DNA of 64,000 bases from Flavobacterium sp. N502540 (GTDB lineage Bacteria > Bacteroidota > Bacteroidia > Flavobacteriales > Flavobacteriaceae): positions 248,001 through 312,000 of the forward strand of contig NZ_CP110012.1 of the NCBI RefSeq assembly GCF_025947365.1, in the 5' to 3' direction. The translations under genes and the position numbers were made by a program. Of this stretch, positions 9,679-19,800 are shown piece by piece; position 1 is the stretch's first letter; the number at the start of each line of letters is the position of its first letter. A model generated the notes under the pieces. That model was not told the origin of the DNA, searched no databases, and worked only from the letters and a program-made list of their open reading frames with translations.

Positions 9679-10551
9679 TTATGGCAAGGATAAATATTCT
9701 TTGTATTCAATTTTATTATCATCATTTTTGTAGAAAATATAACGATTTTCACCTCCCTGAAAACCCATTTCTATTTTTAATGTATCCTGTAAAATCCACT
9801 TATATTGAACCTCAGCATCTTCAGAGCGTGTTTTAAAATTACTTTGCGGTAGTTTTTTTAGCAAATCCTTTTTTAAATAATCAGGTGACTCATTATAAAA
9901 TATCTCATAAGCCCTATTAAATGCGCTTTCATTACAAACACAAGTTTTATTTAAAGGATCCTCATATCTGGAAATTCCATTGTCGTTTTCCTTGCATTTA
10001 AAAAGGACTTCTTTGGCATTCTTACTTTTAACAAACTGCATATAATCGCCCGAATACCAAACCAGCAGATTATCTCCAAACACATATATTTTATGAAATG
10101 GAGGTGAACACTTAGTAATCATAACTCCTCTAAATGTATTGAGCTTAACTTTGAAGAGATCATAGATTTTTTTCTCTAGGCTTTTCATTTCCTCTGCTAA
10201 CGAATGATTGTAGAAATGCCCTTCTATATGATATTCTAAATTGTGTATACTATCAATCTCAAAGTAAGTATTACTAGTTCCATCACCCAAAATGAATTCA
10301 CGATCTAACAATTCAAAATTATTAATTTCAAGAGTCTCAGAATTTGTATTGGATGATTTTTTCAATTCCCATTTTCCCTGAATATCTGATAAAGCAAAGA
10401 CATCAACGTTATTTTCTTTTTTTAGAAGATATTTTGAATTAGCGGTTTTAACTTTTTTTAAAGCTGTATTTTGCTTCTCCTGTGTTTGCTGTCTACAACT
10501 TATTAATACCACTCCGAACAACAAAACCAACAATTTGGTACAATTTCTCAT
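9679..10551 (-). CDS. Uncharacterised lipoprotein
   Basis: 290 residues with an SPII signal ending in LISC. A possible internal Cys pair (KTCVCNE) near residue 200 and a small WxLKKS strand near residue 55 are the only marked features. The region around IQGKWELKK resembles the first strand of lipocalin-like lipoproteins, but the match is weak. It is a member of the array; no function assigned. Confidence 0.5.
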   Translation of the reverse strand: MRNCTKLLVLLFGVVLISCRQQTQEKQNTALKKVKTANSKYLLKKENNVDVFALSDIQGKWELKKSSNTNSETLEINNFELLDREFILGDGTSNTYFEIDSIHNLEYHIEGHFYNHSLAEEMKSLEKKIYDLFKVKLNTFRGVMITKCSPPFHKIYVFGDNLLVWYSGDYMQFVKSKNAKEVLFKCKENDNGISRYEDPLNKTCVCNESAFNRAYEIFYNESPDYLKKDLLKKLPQSNFKTRSEDAEVQYKWILQDTLKIEMGFQGGENRYIFYKNDDNKIEYKEYLSLP

Positions 10552-10682
10552 ATTCTTTAATTAAATTTTGTTTCTGCATATAACTCTCGATCTATGCAAT
10601 TTTTACCCCCGAAAGGTGCTTCTTATCCAACAAAGAGAATTTATGAGTATAACTTCTGTTTTTATCTTATAAGAAGCCAATT

Positions 10683-11432
10683 TTATTTTAATGATTCTAT
10701 AATTTTCAAATTTTGCCTCTCACTTACCTTGTTAACAGTATTAATAATTTTTTCCAACGAAAAATATCCCTCTTTAATTTTCTTATCATATTTAATTTCA
10801 GGCTGAGTAGTTTTACCATTAAAGAAAATAACCGGTAAAAATTTCTGATTTTCAGGAACTAAAACATCTCCATCTCTTTCAATACTATTAGTAACAGAAG
10901 AAAGTAATTTATGATCATAAACAACTATTTCTGAAATATCCCATGGGTATCCAAAAAAATAATTAGTCGGTCTATCCTTGTCAATTAAAATTGGAGTAAA
11001 ATATAAAAGAGGCTCTAATTTTTTATTTTTAATATCATAAAATACATAGTCAATACCATCTTCTTCTCCTGAACATCTAAACAATTCCAATATATCATCC
11101 TTGTCCAGATTAATGAAAAATTTATAATTAATACTACCATAAAACTCGTTAACTAAGAATAATTTATAATTGGAAGTAATCCAATATTCTATATTTATAT
11201 CTCTTTTTGAATCATATACTGTACAAATGAAATCTTTCTTTGAGTCATTATCAAAATCAATAGTTTCTGTAACAACATTTTCATATACATCAGGAATTAG
11301 ACCTCTTAATTCTTTACTTATTACAACTTCCTGTGGTTTAATTAATTTAAGTTCATTTTTGACTTTTCCCTTTTCTTTATCTTTACAAGAAAACATAAAT
11401 AAAGAAAGAAATAAGCATATCATTATTTTCAT
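10683..11432 (-). CDS. Lipoprotein, paralogue of the 14692-15381 product
   Basis: 249 residues with lipobox MFSC. Shared signatures with the 229-aa product at 14692-15381 include EYWITSN versus EYWFSSN, FINLDKDD versus FVNIDEDP, and YVFYDIKN versus CAFYDVDK. The segment DFDNDSKKD resembles an Asp-rich calcium-binding loop of the FG-GAP/EF-hand type and is much reduced in the paralogue. A canonical promoter lies inside the adjacent radC-relic repeat. It is likely one of a pair of diverged immunity or surface proteins. Confidence 0.55.
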   Translation of the reverse strand: MKIMICLFLSLFMFSCKDKEKGKVKNELKLIKPQEVVISKELRGLIPDVYENVVTETIDFDNDSKKDFICTVYDSKRDINIEYWITSNYKLFLVNEFYGSINYKFFINLDKDDILELFRCSGEEDGIDYVFYDIKNKKLEPLLYFTPILIDKDRPTNYFFGYPWDISEIVVYDHKLLSSVTNSIERDGDVLVPENQKFLPVIFFNGKTTQPEIKYDKKIKEGYFSLEKIINTVNKVSERQNLKIIESLK

Positions 11433-11449
11433 TTTTTTATCTTTTTTCT

Positions 11450-11481
11450 CAAAAATAGTAATTTAAAATTCTTCTCCTCAA
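11450..11481 (-). promoter_or_regulatory. Promoter of the 249-aa lipoprotein, within the radC-relic repeat
   Basis: On the minus strand a TATTTTTG box (11457-11450) fits TAnnTTTG, and a TTG (11481-11479) lies 21 bases upstream, the normal -33 spacing. The start codon is about 18 bases downstream. The second copy of this repeat keeps the -7 box (14325-14318) but has lost the TTG. Confidence 0.55.
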
Positions 11482-11764
11482 TCAGTCCAACAAAGTATTA
11501 GGGGGTTACGAAGTCGCTTCGGGTGGAATATCTGGAGCTTCGATAGATCTTAGGTTAGTTTTTGCCGCAGCGCTCAAAGCAAATGCTTCTGCTCTTATCA
11601 TGATACACAATCATCCTTCGGGCCAAACACTGCCTTCTCCTGCTGACAAATTGATTACCCAAAAAGCCAAACATGCTGGCGCTTTTTTAGGTATTAATGT
11701 AATTGATCATTTGATTATTACCTCAGAAAGTTATTATTCGTTTGCTGATAAGGGGAATTTATAG
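11474..11764 (+). pseudogene. Relic of the 3' end of radC (JAB/MPN domain), copy 1
   Basis: Conceptual translation gives the last third of a RadC-type DNA-repair protein: GGISGASIDLR, then HNHPSG (the metal-binding JAMM motif), then DHLIIT and YYSFAD before a stop at 11764. A one-base deletion near 11505 breaks the frame between KVLG and the YEVA equivalent. There is no N-terminal half and no start. It is an isolated fragment opposite in strand to the lipoproteins and is shared with the copy at 14343-14630, so it moved or was duplicated with the array. Confidence 0.8.
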
Positions 11765-11820
11765 GTGTGTGCGCTTTAGTTTTGGATATAAAGACAAAAG
11801 CTACCGAAAAAGAATAATCA

Positions 11821-12474
11821 TTATTTTATTCTTTTAAATATCTTATCCTCCAAATTAAAATCTGATTTAAGTATTAACTCATTAGAATTTTTTATTTCAA
11901 AAATAAGTTCTCTATCAATACTCAATTCTCTTATTTTCCAATTTTTATTTCCTTTTCGCAAAGCTTCTTTAGTAGATTCAATTGGTGGTTGAACAGGGTT
12001 TTCTAAAACATCTGAAGAATCAAAAGTAACATTTACTTTTAATGAGTTATCTTTAAATGGCTCAACTTGAACATTTACAACAAAAAAACCAGGAGCATAA
12101 CCTTCCGTAACCTCCTCAAATAAATCTGTATTACCATAAAGTAATCCTCCTAAGGTCATACTAACATTCTCTCCTTTTTCATTCTTCTCTTCCCATGAAG
12201 CTCCTTCAAAATCTGGGATGCTCTTAGTTTCAACTTTTTTCAATATTAAAAAAAGGCTTTCATTTGGGCTCACACTGTCCTTATATTCATATTTACCCTC
12301 AAAATCATACAATGCATCATTTTTTACAGTTGCAATTTTATCTTTATTAACTGAAATCTTTACTTCTTTGGTTTGTTTAATTTCCTGGATTTCTTTTTTT
12401 AGAGATTCCTCTTTGCATCCAAACAGAATAAAGAATGTGCAAATAACTGCCACTCTACAAATAATACCATTCAT
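11821..12474 (-). CDS. Lipoprotein, intact copy of a three-copy family
   Basis: 217 residues with lipobox LFGC. The mature part begins with a Lys/Glu linker, then YDFEGKYEYKD, LFLILKKVETK, and a long beta-rich C-terminal half (FVVNVQVEPFKD, LKVNVTFDSSD). Two degraded copies of the same gene lie at 13667-14307 and 15419-15917. The family is unknown to me. Repeated duplication and decay next to a cell-wall-lytic cargo gene fits selection for variant immunity lipoproteins, which is inference. Confidence 0.6.
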   Translation of the reverse strand: MNGIICRVAVICTFFILFGCKEESLKKEIQEIKQTKEVKISVNKDKIATVKNDALYDFEGKYEYKDSVSPNESLFLILKKVETKSIPDFEGASWEEKNEKGENVSMTLGGLLYGNTDLFEEVTEGYAPGFFVVNVQVEPFKDNSLKVNVTFDSSDVLENPVQPPIESTKEALRKGNKNWKIRELSIDRELIFEIKNSNELILKSDFNLEDKIFKRIK

Positions 12475-12577
12475 AATAATTTAATTTTATCATCTATAAA
12501 TTGTTTTGACATCCCAAGGTTTGATTTGTCTTTCTATATAGAATTTATGATTGAAACTGCTTTTTTTCAGTTTGAGG

Positions 12578-12618
12578 AAAAAACAAAAGCTATCGTTTTA
12601 GAATAGCTTTTGTTTTTT
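12578..12618 (-). terminator. Strong terminator after the SH3-like lipoprotein
   Basis: A perfect 16-base inverted repeat, AAAAAACAAAAGCTAT with ATAGCTTTTGTTTTTT, surrounds a nine-base loop. The U-tract works on either strand. It lies just past the stop of the 12646-13563 gene. Confidence 0.85.
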
Positions 12619-12645
12619 AATCATCCATTTTTTCTCACCACCTAC

Positions 12646-13563
12646 TTATTTTATGAGTAAGTTTTTATACGTTGGTTTCTCAACTAAATCTTTATTCAAA
12701 ATATAGCCTTTCCGAAAATTTACCCTATCATAAACATCAAGCCACGAATTATTGCCTGTTGATTCATTTTTTACGGTATCGTTAATAATAATCCAGTCAT
12801 TGTATTTTAAATTTTCGACGACTTCTGACGATAAATCTGGTGATGTATACATTGCAACCTTGTTTTTTGAAGAAACAAAACGAATTGGATTGTAGTGTTT
12901 CCAATGTTTGTATTTCTCTTTTAGTTTAAAATAATAGGGCATTTTATAACAAACAGTATCTAAATTCTCGTCATTACCATCTTCACTCCATCCCCCTTTA
13001 GTCAATACTGTAATGGAGTCAATATTTTTTTTATTTACAAATAAATATTTCTGGCGCAAATCTAAATTTGCAAGGTAATCTCTCTTAGATTCTTCTTCTT
13101 TCCATGAAGGTAGAAATTCGAACTTCCAAACATCATCCTTTTTATTAATAAGCCAAAAATTAATTCTCGCATCTTTACCTTCAAATTCATCAAAAACAGC
13201 TATCTCATAGTTTGATCTACTCTTTACTCTATAATCTCTAATTTTATACAACTGATTCCTAAAAGAGTTAAACTCATTGTCATAAAAAATATTATCTATC
13301 GTTGCCTCGCTTATCAAACGTTTAACATTGAAATTAAGTGTTATATTCTGATAGTCTCCTGTTTTACCCAAAAAGTAACAATATTTATTCTCATGAAGTA
13401 CAAGATGAAAAACCTGACTTTCAAGTTCTTTGATCTTTTTATTTCCTAAAACTTGATCTTTAGTATTTTCTTCTTTTTTAACACCTATGTTATCAACATC
13501 TTTTTGTTTCCTAACACAGGAAACGACAACTAAAGAAAATAAAACAATAAACAAATAACGCAT
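12646..13563 (-). CDS. Lipoprotein with a C-terminal SH3-like segment
   Basis: 305 residues with an SPII signal (VVSC). The last 75 residues (AMYTSPDLSSEVVENLKYND, a D-x-V/I-x-I pair, SWLDVYDR, KGYILNKDLV) have the layout of a bacterial SH3 domain, which often binds peptidoglycan or its peptides. The first 230 residues are unrecognised. An SH3-like end in a periplasmic lipoprotein beside a lysozyme/M23 cargo is compatible with a role at the cell wall. It is bounded by a strong terminator. Confidence 0.55.
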   Translation of the reverse strand: MRYLFIVLFSLVVVSCVRKQKDVDNIGVKKEENTKDQVLGNKKIKELESQVFHLVLHENKYCYFLGKTGDYQNITLNFNVKRLISEATIDNIFYDNEFNSFRNQLYKIRDYRVKSRSNYEIAVFDEFEGKDARINFWLINKKDDVWKFEFLPSWKEEESKRDYLANLDLRQKYLFVNKKNIDSITVLTKGGWSEDGNDENLDTVCYKMPYYFKLKEKYKHWKHYNPIRFVSSKNKVAMYTSPDLSSEVVENLKYNDWIIINDTVKNESTGNNSWLDVYDRVNFRKGYILNKDLVEKPTYKNLLIK

Positions 13564-13666
13564 TTATAATATAATTAAGTTTGAAGTAAATATAGGACAT
13601 TCTAAAATATAGTACATTAATTTAATTGAATATGAAAGTGATCCGGGTTATCTGAAAAAACAATAA

Positions 13667-14307
13667 TTATTTTATCCTTTTAAATGTTTTATCATCCGAA
13701 TTTAAATCCGGTTTGAATATTAATTCATTAGTTTTTTTTATTTCAAAAATAAGTTCTCTATCAATATTCAATTCGCTTATTTTCCAATTTTTATTTCCTT
13801 TTCGCAAAGCTTCTTTAGTAGATTCAATTGGTGGTTGAACAGGGTTTTCTAAAACATCTGAAGAATCAAAAGTGACATTTACTTTTAATGAGTTATCTTT
13901 AAATGGCTCAACCTGAACATTTACAACAAAAAAACTGGTCCATAGTCTTCTCTCGCTTCCTCAAAAAAAACTGTATTCCCATAAAGCAATCCTGCAAGAG
14001 TCAAACTAACATTTTAGACTTTTTCATTCTTCTCTTCCCATGAAGATCCTTCAAAATCGGGAATACTTTTAGTTTCAACTTTTTTCAATATTAAAAAAAG
14101 ATTTTCATTTGAAGAATCACTATTCTTATATTCGTATTCTCCTTCAAAATCATACAATGCATCATTTTTAAGTGCTGCAATTTTATTTTTGTTTACCGAA
14201 ATCTTTATTTCTTTGGTTTGTTTGATTTCATTGGTTTCTTTTTTCTGATCTTGACATGCATAGAAAGTGAGTGAAAGAAGGCAAATAATTACGTTCGTTT
14301 TTTTCAT
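13667..14307 (-). pseudogene. Degraded copy 2 of the 217-aa lipoprotein gene
   Basis: The first 97 codons (14307-14014) are open and close to the intact copy, including the signal peptide and SIPDFEG. A stop then follows near the KNEKV equivalent, where the intact copy continues GENVSM. The sequence downstream to 13667 still aligns with the rest of the intact gene at DNA level but is broken by frame changes around 13935-13990. The truncated lipoprotein could still be made. Confidence 0.8.
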
Positions 14308-14342
14308 CTTTTTTTCTCAAAAATAATAATTTAAAATTCTAC

Positions 14343-14630
14343 TCTTTAGTCAGTCTAATAAAGCACTAGGAGTTTACGAAGCCACCTCCCGTGGAATATC
14401 TGGATTCAATAGATCTTAAATTAGTATTTGCCGCAGCGCTAAAAGCAAATGCTTCTGCTCTTATCATGATACACAATCATCCTTCGGGCCAAACACTGCC
14501 TTCTCCTGCTGACAAATTGATTACTCCAAAACCAAACATGTCGGTAACTCTTTTAAACCATTAACACACTCAATCGCTTGATTATCAATCTATAAAGTTA
14601 TTATTCCTTTGCAGATAAAGGGATTTATAG
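14343..14630 (+). pseudogene. Relic of the radC 3' end, copy 2
   Basis: Nearly the same DNA as 11474-11764, including the HNHPSG codons, but more decayed: small deletions in the serine-rich loop and loss of the KAKHAG region. It lies just upstream (in the sense of the minus-strand genes) of the degraded lipoprotein at 13667-14307, as copy 1 lies upstream of the 249-aa gene. Confidence 0.75.
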
Positions 14631-14664
14631 GTAACACTGGTTTTCAATTTATGTAAAAAAATAA

Positions 14665-14686
14665 AAGCTACCGGTTGGGGTAGCTT
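14665..14686 (-). terminator. Terminator after the 229-aa lipoprotein
   Basis: AAGCTACC pairs with GGTAGCTT across six bases, and the minus-strand transcript then runs into TTTTATTTTTTTA. Confidence 0.75.
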
Positions 14687-14691
14687 GTATC

Positions 14692-15381
14692 TTAATTAAT
14701 TTTCTGTTTAATTTCACTAATGCTCATAAACTTGCAACTTCCTATTTTTTCTTCTATAATATCTAAATCACTTTTATCACTACTAAAGTAGATGATAGGA
14801 AGATTCTTTTGATTTATGCTCATCTTTTTCTCTTCATAATCCGGAATATTGTTATCAATCGTTGTTAGAAGTTTTTTATCTTTCAGAATGATATCATCTA
14901 TATCTCCAGAAAATCCCCAATACTTGTTATTTTCTTTAAATATGAGTGGATCAAAATTAAAAATAACATTAGAATTGAAACTATTCTTATCAACATCATA
15001 AAATGCACAATCAATATACCCTTCTTCTGTTATAATTTTCAACATTTCTAATTCTGGATCTTCGTCAATATTTACAAACCACTTTTTATTAGATTCAGAA
15101 TAAAATTTATTTATCTGTTTAATTTCTTCATTACTCGAAAACCAATACTCGCTATATTCTCCTTTTTTTTCATCTAAGGCTAAACAGATAAAAATAGTCA
15201 AATCATTATTCAAGTTTACTTTTTCAGTCTTTACAATTTTTAAGTTTTTAGGAATTTTATTCTTGAGACTTTCCGAGGCTTCAATTTTTTCAGGTTCTAC
15301 TAAGCTTTTTTCTTTTGAGCATGAAACCCACATAAAAGAAACTAAAATTAAACAAAAGCTACTCTTTATTATATTCATCAT
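14692..15381 (-). CDS. Lipoprotein, paralogue of the 10683-11432 product
   Basis: 229 residues with lipobox WVSC. It shares with the 249-aa protein the EYWxSSN segment, a FVNIDED repeat, the CAFYDVDK strand, a GxxxDIDDI loop and an N-x-LPIIYF strand. The calcium-loop-like run of the other copy is reduced here to LNNDLT. It is intact, with its own terminator. Function unknown; likely a diverged duplicate kept for a related purpose. Confidence 0.55.
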   Translation of the reverse strand: MMNIIKSSFCLILVSFMWVSCSKEKSLVEPEKIEASESLKNKIPKNLKIVKTEKVNLNNDLTIFICLALDEKKGEYSEYWFSSNEEIKQINKFYSESNKKWFVNIDEDPELEMLKIITEEGYIDCAFYDVDKNSFNSNVIFNFDPLIFKENNKYWGFSGDIDDIILKDKKLLTTIDNNIPDYEEKKMSINQKNLPIIYFSSDKSDLDIIEEKIGSCKFMSISEIKQKIN

Positions 15382-15418
15382 ATTTGTTTTTCTTTTTTGG
15401 GATCTAAAACTACAAATA

Positions 15419-15917
15419 ATTCTTTAGTAGATTCAATTGGTGGTTGAACAGGGGTTTCTAAAAGGTCTGAAGAATCAAAATGCACATTCACTTTTAATGA
15501 ATTATTTTCAAATGGCTCAACCTGAACATTTACAACAAAAAAACTGGCCCATAGTCTTCTCTCGCTTCCTCAAAAAAAAACTGTATTCCCATAAAGCAAT
15601 CCTGCAAGAGTCAAACTAACATTTTAGACTTTTTCATTCTTCTCTTCCCATGAAGATCCTTCAAAATCGGGAATACTTTTAGTTTCAACTTTTTTCAATA
15701 TTAAAAAAAGGCTTTCATTTGAAGAATCACTATTCTTATATTCGTATTCTCCTTCAAAATCATACAATGCATCATTTTTAAGTGCTGCAATTTTATTTTT
15801 GTTTACCGAAATCTTTATTTCTTTGACTTGTTTGATTTCATTGATTTCTTTTTTTTGATCTTGGCAAGCAAAGAGAAGGAGGGAGAGAAGATAAATAACT
15901 ACTTTATTATTTTTCAT
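15419..15917 (-). pseudogene. Degraded, truncated copy 3 of the 217-aa lipoprotein gene
   Basis: Codons 1-97 (15917-15624) are open and almost identical to copy 2, stopping at the same place. The following 200 bases match the middle of the intact gene but are out of frame, and the similarity ends abruptly at 15419 at the sequence equivalent to 11967 of copy 1. The last 50 or so codons are therefore missing. The shared stop shows that copies 2 and 3 descend from one already broken copy. Confidence 0.8.
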
Positions 15918-16007
15918 GCACTCTTATTCATTAATTCCTTTGATTAAAACTCTTTGTTTTAATTTATCTTCTATTGCCCATCTCAATGATCTTTCACAGC
16001 ATCATCA

Positions 16008-16868
16008 TTAATCTGCATAGTAATAGATACTTCTTTTAATGTTCTTTTCCTCTTTTTCTAATATTATTTCTGTTACTCCGCCATCAAAATTCATTACGAC
16101 CTCTATTTTTCCAGATTTTACTTTAAATTTAACATCAATTAACCCATTTTTGTTGATGTTCATTATACTGTCAACCATTGGTATTCTTTTTGGCAAAGCA
16201 GATGATTTTTCAACTAGTTTACTTGAAATAATTTCCTCATAAACTTTAGCCAAACTTGTATTTTTTATCGTACAGACTTTACCACTTCCCATTTCTACCG
16301 TCACATCTTCACACTCAGCTGCAGATTTTTTATCTTTACTACTTTTTACAAATGCGATTACACACCCATCACTTTCAACAAACATGTAATTATCGACAAA
16401 GAAAGCATCCTGAAAATATTTGTCTAATTCAGAATTCTTGTCATACACTTTCTTATTCCGAATACATTCAATTTTATTTGGCAAGATGATCTTGAAATCA
16501 TCTTTCAAAATCTTCTGATATGCTCGAAGTAAATATTTATGTTCAAAAAAAGATTCCGATAAAACTTTACTTCTGTACACTTCATCAGAATATTTATTTG
16601 AAATAAATACAGAATCCCCAGAAATATCAATGATTAAAGACTTAAACTTTTCAACATCGCAAACATACTCGTCTTTTAATAATGGTACAGCTTTATAAAA
16701 AATCCAATTATTTCTATTTTTTACTTTAGCTGAAATATCAGTAATCTCCGTTTTCTTTTCTTTATTTATTACATGATTTTGGTGTTCCTCTTTTTTACAT
16801 GAAAAAAGAGATAATAAAACTAAAAAAACTGTAACTCTAAAATAAAAAAACTTAGTGATTTGAATCAT
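16008..16868 (-). CDS. Lipoprotein overlapping the M23/GH24 gene; candidate cognate immunity protein
   Basis: About 287 residues from the ATG at 16868 (another lies at 16874). A longer reading from 16913 adds a charged extension before the signal peptide and is unlikely. The SPII signal ends at LFSC. No domain is recognised. The C-terminal part (GLIDVKFKVKSGKIEVVMNF) looks beta-rich. The start codon overlaps the stop of the upstream cargo gene, so the two are translationally coupled. A periplasmic lipoprotein coupled to a lysozyme-bearing protein is the classic place for an immunity protein; this is inference. Confidence 0.6.
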   Translation of the reverse strand: MIQITKFFYFRVTVFLVLLSLFSCKKEEHQNHVINKEKKTEITDISAKVKNRNNWIFYKAVPLLKDEYVCDVEKFKSLIIDISGDSVFISNKYSDEVYRSKVLSESFFEHKYLLRAYQKILKDDFKIILPNKIECIRNKKVYDKNSELDKYFQDAFFVDNYMFVESDGCVIAFVKSSKDKKSAAECEDVTVEMGSGKVCTIKNTSLAKVYEEIISSKLVEKSSALPKRIPMVDSIMNINKNGLIDVKFKVKSGKIEVVMNFDGGVTEIILEKEEKNIKRSIYYYAD

Positions 16869-19800
16869 ATACATTATATTTAAACATTTTAATTTCGGCC
16901 TTTCTCCTAACAACTAATCCTTCTAGTCCTCCATTTGTTACATCACCCATTTCGTCAGCTCCCCCCTCATAGTCTTTTAAATTAATTTTTTTCTTTATCT
17001 TCGTTACTCCGTCATTAAGACCTCCTACATTTAAAAAATTCTGACCTGTATTATATAAGAGACTAACTAATGCATCGAATTCATTTTGATACAAATATAC
17101 ATGAATATCTCTTTTTACAGCGTTCTCGAACTGTATTACCCTTTGCTCGAATAATTCTGTTGCTCTTTTTATATCAATACCGTCCTTGAACTCCTGAGGT
17201 TCAGAGCCATTACACGGAAATTTATGAACTAAATGACCATATCCAATTGAACAATTGCGTTCTTTTGCATCATCATTATAAAGATGTGGACTAAACTGTT
17301 CCCAGTCTTTTATGAATTTTTTTCCTTTTTCACTTAACCTCATTTTTTGTATATCCATTCTATTGCCTTGCGGTCCTTTCTTTTGCTTACCATTAAATGC
17401 ATTTTTATATCCTTCCATTAAGATATCAACCGAATCAATTAAATCCTTTCTACGTTTGAAAGGAGATCCATTTAATGTATTTGTAAGTGGGCTATCTAAG
17501 TTTTCCCCATTTTCCGTCGAAAAAATTTCAAAATGCAACATATAAATATCTTGTCCAGTGATTACTGTAACTCCTACGAGCTTTCCTGTTTGCCCAATAG
17601 TATCTCCCTGTTTAACAATATCATTTTTCTTTACTTTTATACTTTTAGGATTTAATTCACCATACCTTGCGATAAACTTTCTGCCATCTTTTAATTTGTG
17701 TAAAACTGTGACCTGATTTGTTTGCGAATAAAAATAAGCCGTTTCTAAAACTTTCCCATCAGCAATAGCAATCACTTCTGCATTTTTCTCAGTGTACAAA
17801 TCTCTCCCTCCATGTTTTCTTGCTCCATAATCTCTATAAGAATCAAAGGTTGCTTGATTATGTCCATCAGCCGCAGTCCAATTATAGTTTTTACCCCATT
17901 TTGAGCCAGTATTATTTGTAGGCTTTTCTAATAATGGAAAAATAATTTCTTTCTTTTTCATACTCTCACCCACAACCATATTCAATCCTTTATAACCTAA
18001 ATGCAAAGTAGAATGTCCCTCGATACCAACATAGTAGCTCAATTTTTCGCCGACTTTTGTTCCTTTAAGACGGGTTATTTTAAAAGTCGCAGATGCATTG
18101 CCTTCTGAATCTATTTTTACTTTACTTCTAAAATTTGGTTTTTCCCTGGCTTTATGAGATGTTAGTACAATCTCTTTACCGATCATGTTTTGCGTTTTTG
18201 CGACAATGGTTACATATTCACCGCTATAACTAAGAGGAATTTCATCCTGTGCCGTTACTCTTTTTCCATCATATTGAAAATAAGCATCTTTTATTTTTGC
18301 ACCCGTTGCAATCTTTAAAACCGCAGTGGTGTTAACATCGGTATTTCTCTTAAATGCGTATAGTTTATCATTTTGTATTCCCATTAACTTGAAACTAATT
18401 TTGGCTGTTTTACCCTCCTGAACCCCAAAACGTTTCTGAAAAATATCATCAAAAGTTATAATCTTATTTATTTCACCACTTTCATTCGTTGTCGTTTCAT
18501 TATAATAAGAAGCCTCTTTACTGCCGTTTAAGTAAAAACTAATTCTTACTTTCTGATTTTCATAGCCCGGAATCTTCGCTTTTACATGGTTTACTTCTCC
18601 CGAAAAACCGGAAGTTTCTTTTTTGTCACCATTACTATAAGCCCAATACGCCTCAGTTACTTGCGGACGCTGTACTTCCATTTTGAAAGTAGCTTTAGCA
18701 TCGACACCTTTTGCTGCGTCCATAAAGGCTTCTACTGTGTAGTGCCCTTCTTTATCGGGTACAGATATCCCAAAAGATTCCCATTTATGAAGGTGCTTTC
18801 TTTTTGGAGCGCCTTTTTCAGTATACCAGATATCTCCTGCCGTCAAATACGGATTATTTTTAGAATCATAAACGATCCATTTTACATCCTGTTTTTCTTT
18901 ATCTGTAGGAGGTATTTTAAAAGTTTTTGCTTCTAAAGTAAAAGTCTTGTTTGAACCACCCAATAAAAAGACATTTTTGTTTGATTCTCCTTTAATAGGA
19001 CCAATACTGGTCACTTCATTTTTAATTGCTGAAACTTCAAACTCCTGCGTCAATGCATATTGATCCTTACTGATTATTTTAATCTTATAAGTTCCCAAAT
19101 CAGGCATCAATACACTAATGTTTCCTGTTGAATCCAGTTCTTTTTCGTCTGAAATTGTGGTTCCTTTATTATTAATTTTGGTCTCTATTTGATAGTAAAG
19201 TTTTAATGGATTTAGTGATTTTACTTTCGGGTATTTTAAAGCTGTTTTAAATATAAACTCTTTCGCTGAAGGTCTTACCGATCTTCCTTTAACTGTGGAA
19301 GGAGGTAAAATTACAAGCTCCTGAGCCACTATTTTTACTTCTACAAAAGCGAATGACTTTTTACTTTTTTTATTGTTGGCTCCGTACTCATCTCCATAGG
19401 CTTCAATTTTATAAGTGCCTGCTGTATCAAAATTATAACTAAAGGATATCCCTTCATCTTCAAAAATAGTTTCTTCGTCTTTTTTGCCTTTTCTCCCCTT
19501 GTAAACAATCCAGTTAATACCTTCGTTTTTATATCCATTTTGAACGATCAGGGTTTCGTCAAGGAAAAACTCCAAACTTTCTCCTACGATAAAGGAAGAA
19601 GCAGTTGTATTTTTTATTTTGACCGCTCCTCTTTTTACTGCATTTCCCTGAACATCTTCATAACTTATTTCTTTTAAGAATGCATAGACAGCTTCTCTTC
19701 CAATCTTACCATAAAGTCTATCTGCACTTAAATTAGGATAAATTTTGGTTTTAGTGGTTATACTAATTGTACCAGGTAAGTCATCCAGTCCCTCTACTTG

